From positions 1 to 32,635 of the forward strand of contig MGBU01000254.1 in assembly GCA_001790205.1 (NCBI GenBank): a DNA stretch of 32,635 nt, given 5' to 3'. A model generated the notes under the pieces. The model was not told where the DNA came from and ran no database searches. It saw only the letters and a program-made list of their open reading frames with translations. Each line of letters begins with the position of its first letter. Position 1 is the stretch's first letter. Both the position numbers and the translations under genes were made by a program. Origin of the DNA: Candidatus Rokubacteria bacterium GWA2_73_35 (GTDB lineage: Bacteria > Methylomirabilota > Methylomirabilia > Rokubacteriales > CSP1-6). Positions 13,989 through 23,006 of the stretch are shown here, in pieces.

Positions 13989-16916
13989 CTACACTCTCTC
14001 GACCTTGAGCGGCGTCCCGTAGCTCTGCGTCCCCCCGCCCACCGGGTCGAGCATCACGACGTTCTTCAAGACCGGGTCGGCCATGTACAGCGGATTGATG
14101 TGGAAGCCGGCGCCGATCCGCTCGTCCCACGGCTGCTCCTTGCCGTTCATGGCCCATTTCCGGGCCCCCGCGCCGAACCGCCCGTAGGAGTTCGACACCG
14201 AGAACAGACCCGGCCGGATCCGGCTCGTCACGCGGACCTGGAACCGGTACCAGCCGTCCCCCATGGAGTTGCCGTAGAGGGGGATGTGCTTGCTGGAAGG
14301 CGACTTCGCCTTGACCCAGTCGCCGGTCTTCACGCCCAGGCGCTCGGCGTCCACCGGGTTGATCTCGGCGTAGTTCTGCGGCCTGAGGGACGCGAGCCAC
14401 AGGTTGTTCATCGTCCGCGACTGCGTGTGGAAGGCGTCCTTGTAGGTGTGGAGCATGAAGGGATACTCGTTCCAGATCGCGGGATCGAGGGGCTGCTCGC
14501 GGCAGTCGAAGATCGTCCGATAGAGGGGAAGCCCGTCGAAGTACTTGCCCGTCATGCTGTTCCGGTTGAGGGCGACGACCTGCTGGTACGCGTAGAGGGC
14601 GCGGACCGGCCTGCCGCCGGGGAAGGCGACGTAGTCACCGGCGTACTGCCGCTTCGGGGCCGGGTTCTCGAACTTGCCGCCCAGACGGACGAGGCTGCCC
14701 TTGGGGTCCAGGCCCTCTTTGAAGTCGTAGTGCTTGTAGTACTCGTTCCAGTAGTCCCACGAGTTCATGATGTGCACGCCCGGCCCCCCGCCATCCCTGC
14801 CGAAGCCGGGGAGCCCGCACTCGAGGGCGAGGGCGATCAGGACGTCGTCCGCCATCCGCGTGTCGGGACGGATCGGCCGGTACCCGTGGGTCTTCGGATC
14901 GAAGGCGCCCACGACGGGCTGCCGCAGGCCCCAGACCTGGGTCTTCACCGGCGGGTACGTCTTGAAGCCGCCGAGCCGCTCCAGGTACTCGGTGTCGGGG
15001 AGGATGTAGTCGCAGAGCATGCTGGTCTCGCCCATGTAGGCGTCGATCGAGAAGGTCAGCGGCATCGCCTTCACGTCCAGCAGCGCCTCGACCACCGGCA
15101 CGTTGTAGGGCATCGTGTACACGGGATCGTTGTAGTAGTTGAGGTAGGCCTTGACCCGGTACGGATAACCCATCCTCACGGAGGCGAAGAACTCGGGCGT
15201 CACCGTCCGCCTCGCCAGCGGGAACCACGGCCGGGTGGCGGTCGGCTTCTTGCCCTGGTACTTCGCCTTGTGGCGGCAGACCGAGACGCCCTCGGGCTTG
15301 CGCAGCTTGCCCTTCACCCCGCCCTTGTAGGCGCCGTGGCCCGGGGTGAACCCGCCCTTCCGGTCGATGTTGTCCACGAGCATGTTCAGGACGCACACCG
15401 CCTGGCCGTTCCAGTACCCGTTGGTGTGCTGCACGGGGCCCCGGAACATCTCGATCACCGGGTGCTTCGCCGCGGAGAACTCCCCGGCGATCCGGGCGAT
15501 GGTCCCCGGCGCGATGTCGCAGGCGCGCTCGCACTCCTCGAGCGTGCGTTCCTGGACGCGCTCGCGCAGCATCCGGAAGACGGTCTTGTACTCCACGTCG
15601 CCGATCACGATCGCGGCATCCAGGTCCGCCGGCCCCTCCACCTCCTGGAGCATCCTGGGCTGGCCGTTGACCAGGACCACGAAATCGCTCTGGCCGAGAC
15701 CCGCCTCCTTCCCGGTGAGATAGATCTTCGGCTCCTTCGCGGCGCGGACGAGGTAGGTCATGTCCGTCCAGTTCCGATGCCCCCGCTTCTTCGCCACGAC
15801 CTCGTTCGGAATGGACAGGTAGTCCTTCTTGTAGCCGTTGTTCTCGATGAGCCAGCGCATCATGCCGAGGACGAAGAACGCATCGGTCGTCGGCTTGAGC
15901 GGGACCCACTCTCCCACCCCGTTGTGGGTCGCCTTGGCCGCCGCGTTGGAGAAGCGCGGGTCCACCACGACGTGCTTGAACCGCTGGGCGTAGGGACCGA
16001 GGCGCTTGGCGAACTTCTGGAGGTACCGCGCCCGGAGCTGCATCGGATAGTCGGCGGCCGTGAGGTTGGAGCCGAGGCTGATCAGGTAGTCGCAGTACTC
16101 GTAGTCGGCGTAGGCCCCGATCTCGTAGGGCGGCAGGTTCAGGACGTCCTCGACGACGTTGTAGAACGTCCCCGCGCAGCGGCTGCAGTGGTTGAGCATG
16201 TTGGGAACGCCGCAGGCCTCCACGACGAAGCGTGGCGTCAGCGGCGACTGCTCGTTCCGGCCGTGGGCCCAGACGAACTGGTTCCGCTTCGGCCCGTAGC
16301 CGCCGGGCGGTGCCTCGTCGAGGAAGTCGGACTCCTCCTTGCCGATGGCCCGGTTGTCGTTCAGGATCGACTTCAACCCCTCGACGACGCGCTGCTCCTC
16401 TCCCGCGACGTCCTTGAACAGGTGCCCGCCGTGGCAGATCTCCTTGATGGCCTGGTCCCAGGCGATCGTCTTCCACTTCCCCGCCCCGCGGGGCCCCACG
16501 CGCTTCAGCGGATGCTGGAGCCTGAAGGGGCTGTAGAGGGCGTAGATGCCGGCCTGGCCCTTGGCGCACAGCGAGCCCACATCCTTCCCCGTGAGCCCGG
16601 CGTCGAGGTCGGATTCGACGACGACGTCGCCCTTGGCGACGTAGTCGTAGTTGTTGGGATGGTAGGGATTCCCGGTCAACCGCTTCAGCTCCCCGTTCAG
16701 CACGGTCGCCTGGATCCCGCAGCCCCCGTGGCACATGAGGCACACGCTCCGGATGAGCTGGGCGTCCTCGGTCACGGCGTCGGGCTGCGAGCCCGACTTG
16801 CCCACCTGCTCCTTCCACTCCGCCGCCGCCGCTTCCCGGAAGTTCGGGGCGGCCGTGGCAGCCGCGGCCGCGGTGGCCAGCTTGAGGAATGTCCGTCGCC
16901 TCATGTCACCGCGCAT
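13989..16916 (-). CDS. Tat-exported molybdopterin oxidoreductase (DMSO reductase family), substrate unknown
   Basis: This large catalytic subunit has about 975 residues. A Tat signal (RRRTFLKLA, about 6-14, then an Ala-rich stretch) precedes the [4Fe-4S] motif C59-x2-C62-x3-C66-x50-C117. The bis-MGD domains follow. The segment GVPNMLNHCSRCAGTFYN (237-253) aligns by eye with the metal-ligand loop of Nap/Fdh-type enzymes, making Cys247 (or Cys244) the likely Mo/W ligand. A C-terminal cofactor-binding domain contains PQNYAEINPVDAERLGVKTGD. The Tat signal, adjacent ferredoxin, NrfD and TorD genes place it in the periplasm on a quinone-linked chain. I chose ATG 16916, which has GGAGG at good spacing; an ATG two codons upstream overlaps the NrfD stop. 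Candidate substrates such as sulfur, selenium, arsenic or nitrogen oxyanions cannot be separated by eye. Confidence 0.93.
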   Translation of the reverse strand: MRGDMRRRTFLKLATAAAAATAAPNFREAAAAEWKEQVGKSGSQPDAVTEDAQLIRSVCLMCHGGCGIQATVLNGELKRLTGNPYHPNNYDYVAKGDVVVESDLDAGLTGKDVGSLCAKGQAGIYALYSPFRLQHPLKRVGPRGAGKWKTIAWDQAIKEICHGGHLFKDVAGEEQRVVEGLKSILNDNRAIGKEESDFLDEAPPGGYGPKRNQFVWAHGRNEQSPLTPRFVVEACGVPNMLNHCSRCAGTFYNVVEDVLNLPPYEIGAYADYEYCDYLISLGSNLTAADYPMQLRARYLQKFAKRLGPYAQRFKHVVVDPRFSNAAAKATHNGVGEWVPLKPTTDAFFVLGMMRWLIENNGYKKDYLSIPNEVVAKKRGHRNWTDMTYLVRAAKEPKIYLTGKEAGLGQSDFVVLVNGQPRMLQEVEGPADLDAAIVIGDVEYKTVFRMLRERVQERTLEECERACDIAPGTIARIAGEFSAAKHPVIEMFRGPVQHTNGYWNGQAVCVLNMLVDNIDRKGGFTPGHGAYKGGVKGKLRKPEGVSVCRHKAKYQGKKPTATRPWFPLARRTVTPEFFASVRMGYPYRVKAYLNYYNDPVYTMPYNVPVVEALLDVKAMPLTFSIDAYMGETSMLCDYILPDTEYLERLGGFKTYPPVKTQVWGLRQPVVGAFDPKTHGYRPIRPDTRMADDVLIALALECGLPGFGRDGGGPGVHIMNSWDYWNEYYKHYDFKEGLDPKGSLVRLGGKFENPAPKRQYAGDYVAFPGGRPVRALYAYQQVVALNRNSMTGKYFDGLPLYRTIFDCREQPLDPAIWNEYPFMLHTYKDAFHTQSRTMNNLWLASLRPQNYAEINPVDAERLGVKTGDWVKAKSPSSKHIPLYGNSMGDGWYRFQVRVTSRIRPGLFSVSNSYGRFGAGARKWAMNGKEQPWDERIGAGFHINPLYMADPVLKNVVMLDPVGGGTQSYGTPLKVERV

Positions 16917-16918
16917 GG

Positions 16919-18139
16919 TCATCTCCTCCCTCTCTCGGCCGCTCGTTCGGCACGGATCTGGCCCGTGTAGATCGGCACGGTGAACTTCACCATCAGGGTG
17001 AACAGCAGGGCTCCCGTCGCCCAGATCCCCGCGGCGATGATCCCCTCGGAGACGGTCGGCCAGTACTCGTAGATCTCGCCCAGGGTGTCGGGGACGAAGC
17101 CCGGGACGACGAGGCCCATGCCCTTCTCGACGTAGACGCCGAGCACGATCAGGACCGCGCCGAGGTTGAGGAACAGGGGGCGCTCCCGGAGTCTGGGCAC
17201 GAGGAAGATCAGGAACGCGATCAGGTTGAACGCCGTCGCTTCCCAGATCCAGGGCTGGAGCATGCCCTGCCCCCGCAGGCCGAAGTAGAGGTACTCGAGC
17301 GGGGCCATGTGGACGCTGCCCGAGTAGAACTCCTTGAACATCTCCGCGCCGAGGAGCAGGACGTTGACCCCCATGGCATAGGCGATCAGCTCGGCGATCT
17401 TGAAGAGCGCCTTGTTGTCGACCTCGACGGCGGAGAACCTCCGGATGAGCTGCAGGATGATCAGCATCAGCGCCGGGCCCGAGCAGAAGGCGGACGCCAG
17501 GAAGCGCGGGGCAAGGATCGACGCGTTCCAGAACGGGCGGGAGGGCAGGCCGTTGTACAGGAACGCCGTGATCGTGTGGATGCTGACGGCCCACGGGATG
17601 GAGAGCACGATCAGCGGGAAGATGAGCGAGAGCCTGTACTCCCTTCCCGTCGCCAGCCGCCACAGCGCGTACAGGACGAGCAGCACGTTGATCGCCAGGT
17701 ACCCGAGCAGCGCGAGCGCGTCCCAGATGAAGAGCGAGCTGGGGAAGTTCATGATGCCGAGGACCGGCCAGGCGTGCCAGACCCGGAGCGGCTGTCCCAG
17801 GTCGACCATGATGAAGAGCGCGCACATGATGACCGCGGTGATCGCGACCATCTCGCCGAAGAGCACGATCTCCCGGATGGGCCTGAACTGGTAGAGGTAC
17901 GCGGGGATCACCAGCAGAATGGCCGCGGCGGCGATCCCCACGAGGAAGGTGAAGTTGGCGATGTAGAAGCCCCAGGACACCTGGTCCCGCATGGCGGTCG
18001 TGATCAGGCCCCGGTCGAGCTGGCGCACGTAGCGCGAGATCGCCAGGCCGATGAGGGCCAGGAGGAAGACCATCCAGGCGTAGTAGCGGACATCGCCTCT
18101 GACGACCCGCCCGGCGGCGGCACGGAACACGCTGAGCAT
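16919..18139 (-). CDS. NrfD/PsrC-type quinone-site membrane subunit
   Basis: This is a 406-residue integral membrane protein with about nine to ten hydrophobic helices spread over the whole length, e.g. YYAWMVFLLALIGLAISRYV (about 19-38), the segment around WGFYIANFTFLVGIAAAAILL, and a last pair near 345-395. The segment DQVSWGFYIANFTF is characteristic of the NrfD family, the membrane partner that oxidises or reduces quinone in polysulfide, nitrite, Qrc and ACIII complexes without heme. It lies between a Tat-exported ferredoxin gene (31 nt upstream) and the molybdoenzyme gene, so it should link the quinone pool to them. AAGGAGGAG precedes the ATG. Confidence 0.93.
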   Translation of the reverse strand: MLSVFRAAAGRVVRGDVRYYAWMVFLLALIGLAISRYVRQLDRGLITTAMRDQVSWGFYIANFTFLVGIAAAAILLVIPAYLYQFRPIREIVLFGEMVAITAVIMCALFIMVDLGQPLRVWHAWPVLGIMNFPSSLFIWDALALLGYLAINVLLVLYALWRLATGREYRLSLIFPLIVLSIPWAVSIHTITAFLYNGLPSRPFWNASILAPRFLASAFCSGPALMLIILQLIRRFSAVEVDNKALFKIAELIAYAMGVNVLLLGAEMFKEFYSGSVHMAPLEYLYFGLRGQGMLQPWIWEATAFNLIAFLIFLVPRLRERPLFLNLGAVLIVLGVYVEKGMGLVVPGFVPDTLGEIYEYWPTVSEGIIAAGIWATGALLFTLMVKFTVPIYTGQIRAERAAERGRR

Positions 18140-18170
18140 GAGCGGCGCGGCTCCTCCTTGAGTCAGGGCC

Positions 18171-19094
18171 TCAGGCTGAGAAGAAGTAGTAGAACTTCGG
18201 CTCCGTGTTCAGGTCCTCCTTGAGTCGGAACACCCGCTTGTGCTCGATCAGGTAGCGGATCTCGCTGCCCGGATCGAGGAGGTTGCCGAACTTCCGGGCG
18301 CCCACGGGACACGCCTCGACGCACGCGGGGTATCGCCCGGCTCGCACCCGGTGGATGCAGAGCGTGCACTTCTCCACCACGCCCTTGGGTCGCGGACGGT
18401 TGCCGAGGTAGTGGGTGTCGGGATTCACCTCGTCGACGGGAATCGTCGGCTCCGCCCAGTTGAAGCGTCTGGCGCCGAAAGGACAGGCGGCCATGCAATA
18501 CCGGCAGCCGATGCACCAGTTGTAGTCGACGACGACGATGCCGTCGGGCTCCTTCCACGTGGCCCGCGTGGGGCAGACCCTCACGCAGGGCGAGTTGTCG
18601 CAGAGCTGGCACTGGACCGGCAGGTAGAAGAAGCCCTCCTCGGGGACGCGGCCGGGCTCGTAGTACTTCTCGGCGTTGGCCAGGTCGCTCCACTTCTCCC
18701 CCTTCCGGAAGCGCAGGACCGTGATCCAGTGGACCTGAGGATTGCGCGACTGGTTGTTCTCCTCGACGCACGCGTAGACGCAGCGTCGGCACCCGATGCA
18801 GCGGGAGAGGTCGACGCCGGCGCCGAAGACGACGCCGGGCATCGCGCGGGTCGTGCTGATCCGGATGTCCTTCCGCCACCGGTGCCTGGCCTCCCGTTCC
18901 AGCCGCTCGACCGTCCGCCGGATCTCCTCCTCGCTCATCTCGCGGAAGTGCTTCTGGAAGAACGCGGTCCAGTCGAGGGCGGCGGCCGGGCCGGTGGGCA
19001 GGGCCGTGGCGCCGAGCCCGAGCGCCAAGCCCTTGGTGAAGGCTCGCCGGGAGACCGTCGCCGGCCGTCCGCTCTCGCTCGGTGTGTCGTCCAT
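18171..19094 (-). CDS. Tat-exported four-cluster ferredoxin (DsrO/NrfC-like)
   Basis: This 307-residue protein has a Tat signal (SRRAFTKGLALGLG, about 15-28, cleavage near AAALD), a helical segment (45-80), and four cubane-cluster motifs: CIGCRRCVYAC (about 99-109), CQLCDNSPCVRVCP, CIGCRYCMAACP, and CTLCIHRVRAGRYPACVEACP. That is sixteen Cys in the DsrO/NrfC/TtrB arrangement. Its own Tat signal and its place directly before the NrfD gene suggest it docks on NrfD in the periplasm. The operon's second ferredoxin, which lacks a signal, goes with the molybdoenzyme. The tetraheme cytochrome gene lies 10 nt upstream. Together these three form a cytochrome-FeS-NrfD module like those of Nrf, Cbc or Qrc complexes. 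Confidence 0.92.
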   Translation of the reverse strand: MDDTPSESGRPATVSRRAFTKGLALGLGATALPTGPAAALDWTAFFQKHFREMSEEEIRRTVERLEREARHRWRKDIRISTTRAMPGVVFGAGVDLSRCIGCRRCVYACVEENNQSRNPQVHWITVLRFRKGEKWSDLANAEKYYEPGRVPEEGFFYLPVQCQLCDNSPCVRVCPTRATWKEPDGIVVVDYNWCIGCRYCMAACPFGARRFNWAEPTIPVDEVNPDTHYLGNRPRPKGVVEKCTLCIHRVRAGRYPACVEACPVGARKFGNLLDPGSEIRYLIEHKRVFRLKEDLNTEPKFYYFFSA

Positions 19095-19104
19095 GCGCCC
19101 GGCC

Positions 19105-19620
19105 CTATCTGAGGTTGGCGGGTTTGACGGGGGCCGGCTTCGGCTGGATCGGCCGGTACCGGGGCTCGTGCGCGTCGTGGCAGCTCACGCAGAGCCGGTA
19201 GTACCGGTCGCCGTTCCAGGCGCCCGTCCGCTTGCCGTGAAGGCCCGCCTTCCAGTCCCGGAAGACGGTCCCGTGACACTGCCCGCAGAGGACGAACGAC
19301 TTCTCGTACTCGACGAGCTCGCCGTTGGGCAGCCGCAGCTTGTCCCCCTCGTGACAGTCGAGACACCACCGCTGCGTCTCGGCGTGCTTCAGGGTGACGT
19401 TGGTGTGCGCCAGCTCGAGCGCTCGCTTCTCGCTGTTGGGCTTGAGGTGCCGGTGGCACTTCGAGCACGGAAAGCTCTTCGGGGACAGCGTGTGGGGGAC
19501 GAGCCGCGTCGGCAGGTCGCTCCCCGGCTCCGCGCGCACGCCCGCGGTCCGGCCCTGCCCGGCGGCCATCCCGACGAGGAGGGCGGTGGCGGCCACGCTC
19601 GCGACCAGCGCGCCCCTCAC
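19105..19620 (-). CDS. Membrane-anchored tetraheme c-type cytochrome
   Basis: This cytochrome has about 171 residues. An N-terminal hydrophobic segment (about 4-22) acts as anchor or signal. Four heme sites follow: CSKCH (52-56), CLDCH (86-90), CGQCH (112-116) and CVSCH (144-148). Extra His residues (e.g. H43, H58, H72, H79, H128) could serve as distal ligands for bis-His hemes, as in NrfH/NapC or c3-type cytochromes. The heme content without a long NapC helix bundle makes it resemble small periplasmic electron carriers. The Pro-rich tail is probably disordered. The GTG start at 19620 overlaps the receiver-gene stop by 4 nt. Upstream open frame was rejected because it lies inside that gene. 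It likely passes electrons to or from the FeS-NrfD module. Confidence 0.88.
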   Translation of the reverse strand: MRGALVASVAATALLVGMAAGQGRTAGVRAEPGSDLPTRLVPHTLSPKSFPCSKCHRHLKPNSEKRALELAHTNVTLKHAETQRWCLDCHEGDKLRLPNGELVEYEKSFVLCGQCHGTVFRDWKAGLHGKRTGAWNGDRYYRLCVSCHDAHEPRYRPIQPKPAPVKPANLR

Positions 19621-19985
19621 GGCGCGCGCCCCGCCGCCAGGGCCGCCACCGTCCGGTACAGCACGTCGAGGTCGAGCGGCTTGAGCAGGTACGCGTCGAC
19701 GGCGAGGGCCGTGGCCTCCCGCCGCAGCTCCTCGCGGTCGTACGCGGTGCACCAGATCACCGGGGTGCGTCCCCGGGCGCGGATGGCCCGCGTCAGCTCC
19801 ACGCCGTCCACCTCCGGCATCACCACGTCGGTCACGACCACGTCCACCGCCTGTTCATCGAGGCGCGCCAGCGCCTCCTTGCCGTTCGCCGCCTCGACGA
19901 CCTCGAACTCGCGCCCGAGGAGGTCGCGAACGCCGAATCGTGACAGCGCATCGTCTTCCGCCACCAGCACTCGCGCGGTGCGCAC
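19617..19985 (-). CDS. Stand-alone receiver-domain protein
   Basis: This 122-residue protein is a single CheY-like receiver with no output domain. The acidic pocket (E10, D11, D12), phospho-acceptor Asp53 (VVVTDVVMPEVDG), conserved Thr in WCTAYD and Lys in AYLLKPLD are all present, so it should be phosphorylatable. It is the first gene after the sigma-54 promoter and overlaps the tetraheme cytochrome by 4 nt (GTGA). A regulator co-transcribed with structural genes points to feedback. For example, it may drain phosphate from the adjacent kinase or act on an unknown partner. The start codon is GTG with a G-rich ribosome site 9 nt upstream. Function beyond phospho-relay is not known. Confidence 0.88.
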   Translation of the reverse strand: MRTARVLVAEDDALSRFGVRDLLGREFEVVEAANGKEALARLDEQAVDVVVTDVVMPEVDGVELTRAIRARGRTPVIWCTAYDREELRREATALAVDAYLLKPLDLDVLYRTVAALAAGRAP

Positions 19986-20044
19986 GCAACGGCCCCCTTC
20001 TCTCCTTCACCGAGCCCAGGGGCGCTCGAGCCATTCGGCCTCAA

Positions 20045-20059
20045 GCAACGCCGGTGCCA
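20045..20059 (-). promoter_or_regulatory. Sigma-54 (-24/-12) promoter of the molybdoenzyme operon
   Basis: The reverse strand reads TGGCACCGGCGTTGC followed by T, an exact match to the consensus TGGCAC-N5-TTGC(A/T). The predicted transcription start is near 20033, about 48 nt before the receiver gene's GTG. It lies between the operon and the gene for a GAFTGA-containing sigma-54 activator. Confidence 0.8.
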
Positions 20060-20142
20060 CGGGTGGCGGCCACGGCGTGACGCGCAAACCCGCGCCGTTC
20101 GTGGCGCACAGCGGAACCTTCGGATCGGCGGGATCGCGGTGG

Positions 20143-20158
20143 TGACGGCGGTCCGTCA
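20143..20158. promoter_or_regulatory. Candidate enhancer palindrome for the sigma-54 activator
   Basis: TGACGG and CCGTCA arms are separated by 4 nt (a perfect 16-bp inverted repeat). A further CCGTCA half-site lies at 20174-20179. The palindrome centre is about 118 bp before the predicted transcription start, the usual distance for activator binding sites. Confidence 0.45.
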
Positions 20159-20176
20159 GGGGAAGACGGGACGCCG

Positions 20177-21561
<1,385 letters not shown>

Positions 21562-21565
<4 letters not shown>

Positions 21566-22857
21566 GCCGCGGCCCGACGGGCGAGGGGCAGGCGCACCAC
21601 CACGACCGTGCCCGACCCCTCGCGGCTCTCGACCTCGATCGTCCCCGCGTGCGCGTCGACCAGCCGCTTCGAGATCGCCAGGCCGAGCCCCGTGCCCCGG
21701 CCGAGCGGCTTGGTCGAGTGGAACGGCTGGAACAGCCGGGCGCGGACCGCGGCCGGGATCCCGGGTCCCGTGTCGGCCACGCGGACCTCCGCCGCCGAGC
21801 CCCGGGTCGAGGTCTCGACCACGACGCGCCCGCCCCCGCGGACGGCGTCGAGCGCGTTGGTGACGAGGTTCGTGACGACCTCGCCCAGCGCGACCTCGTC
21901 GGCCAGGACCGATGGCACCGCGCCGAGGCGGCGCTCCACCGCCGCGCCGCTCGACTCGATGCGCCCGCGGAGGTGCTCGAGGGCGCGCTCGACGACGTCG
22001 TTGATCGAGAGCGGCTTCGGCTCGATCCGCGGCTCGCGCGAGAACATGAGCAGGCGGCGGCTCATGGCCGTCATGCGCTCGAGCGCGTCCTCCATCAGGT
22101 CGAGGATGTCGCCGCGCTTCAGGAAGCCCGCGGGATCCCGGCGCAGCGCGCGGAACGAGTTCCTGAGACCGTTCAGCGGCGTCGACAGCTCGTGCACCAC
22201 CCCGGCTACGACCTCGCCGACGAGCGCGAGACGCTCCTGCTGGTCGAGCCGCTCGCGCAGGGCGCGCTCGGCCCGGGCGGTCTCCCGGAGCCGCGCCATC
22301 GTGGACGTGGCGTAGGCGACGACTCCGAACAGGATCGAGCCCAGCACCACCAGGAAGCCGAGCATGTAGGGCCCGCCGTGCTGTGAGCGGGACGGCTGGA
22401 ACGCCGCGTGCAGGTTGAGGGGATGCCGCGGCACCCATCCCGCGTGCTCGAGGACGACCGTTCCGCTGAACAGGACGAAGGCCCCGGCGGCCAGGGCCCA
22501 CGCCGCGGAGCGCGAGCACGCCATGCCGGCGATCAGCGCGAGGAAGACGTAGAAGAAGGCGAACGGGTTCTCGATCCCGCCCGCGAAATGGACGAGCAGG
22601 TTCAGGGCGAGCACGTCGAAGGCGAGCTGCACCACGACGAGCCGGGGGCCGTGGCGGGCGACCGCCGGCCGCCCGACGAGGACGGGCAGGACGAGGTTGA
22701 TGCCCGCCAGGACCGCGACGACGGCCCACAGCCACGCCGACTCGCTGACGACGCCGAGCGCCGACGAGACGAGGACCGTCGCGGTCACGCTCAAGATGGC
22801 GACCCAGCGGAGGAGGATCAGCTGCCGGTTCGTGCGGTCTTCCACTTTCCCTGTCAC
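21562..22857 (-). CDS. Membrane histidine kinase with RegB-type quinone motif
   Basis: The product has about 431 residues. Six hydrophobic helices span about 12-185. The motif GGIENPF (93-99) matches the GGxxNPF sequence by which RegB/PrrB kinases bind ubiquinone. A coiled-coil linker (185-212) leads to a HisKA domain with His222 in VVHELSTPLNG. The ATPase domain has N-box TNLVTNALDAV, ADTGPGIP and GRGTGLGLAISKRLV. RegB's redox-active Cys near the H-box is missing; the only Cys is C114. The partner is an NtrC-type activator rather than the usual RegA. GTG 22857 is taken as start. A GTG four codons downstream, preceded by AGGGA, is a good alternative and gives a longer leader from the predicted promoter. 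Confidence 0.9.
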
Positions 22858-22878
22858 CCGGTCCGGCCGGGAAGCACC

Positions 22879-22893
22879 GCAAACGGCGTACCA
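22879..22893 (-). promoter_or_regulatory. Possible sigma-54 promoter of the kinase-activator operon
   Basis: The reverse strand reads TGGTACGCCGTTTGC, one mismatch from TGGCAC-N5-TTGC with exact spacing. The predicted start is near 22867. It would let the activator control its own operon. A single match of this quality could be chance. Confidence 0.4.
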
Positions 22894-22895
22894 GA

Positions 22896-22936
22896 CCAGA
22901 ACTCCGCCTTTTCGATGAGTTCCGGCACAGTTCTGG
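22896..22936. repeat. Inverted and direct repeat upstream of the kinase operon
   Basis: CCAGAACT (22896-22903) faces AGTTCTGG (22929-22936) across 25 nt. A degenerate third copy AGTTCCGG (22918-22925) repeats 11 bp before the second arm. It adjoins the possible -24 element and may be a regulator site. Confidence 0.4.
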
Positions 22937-23006
22937 CGCGGTATTGAGGCGACGGTGCCACAGCGACCGTCCCTCCGTCCCCATCGGCCGTCATCCGTTG
23001 ATTTCC

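Noticed and set aside
13509-16970. Very long forward-strand open frame (over 1,100 codons) opposite the molybdoenzyme and its ferredoxin
   Set aside because: It is the antisense frame of two clearly recognised reverse-strand genes. Its translation is rich in Arg, Pro, Glu, His and Val without any domain, as expected of GC-rich shadow frames.
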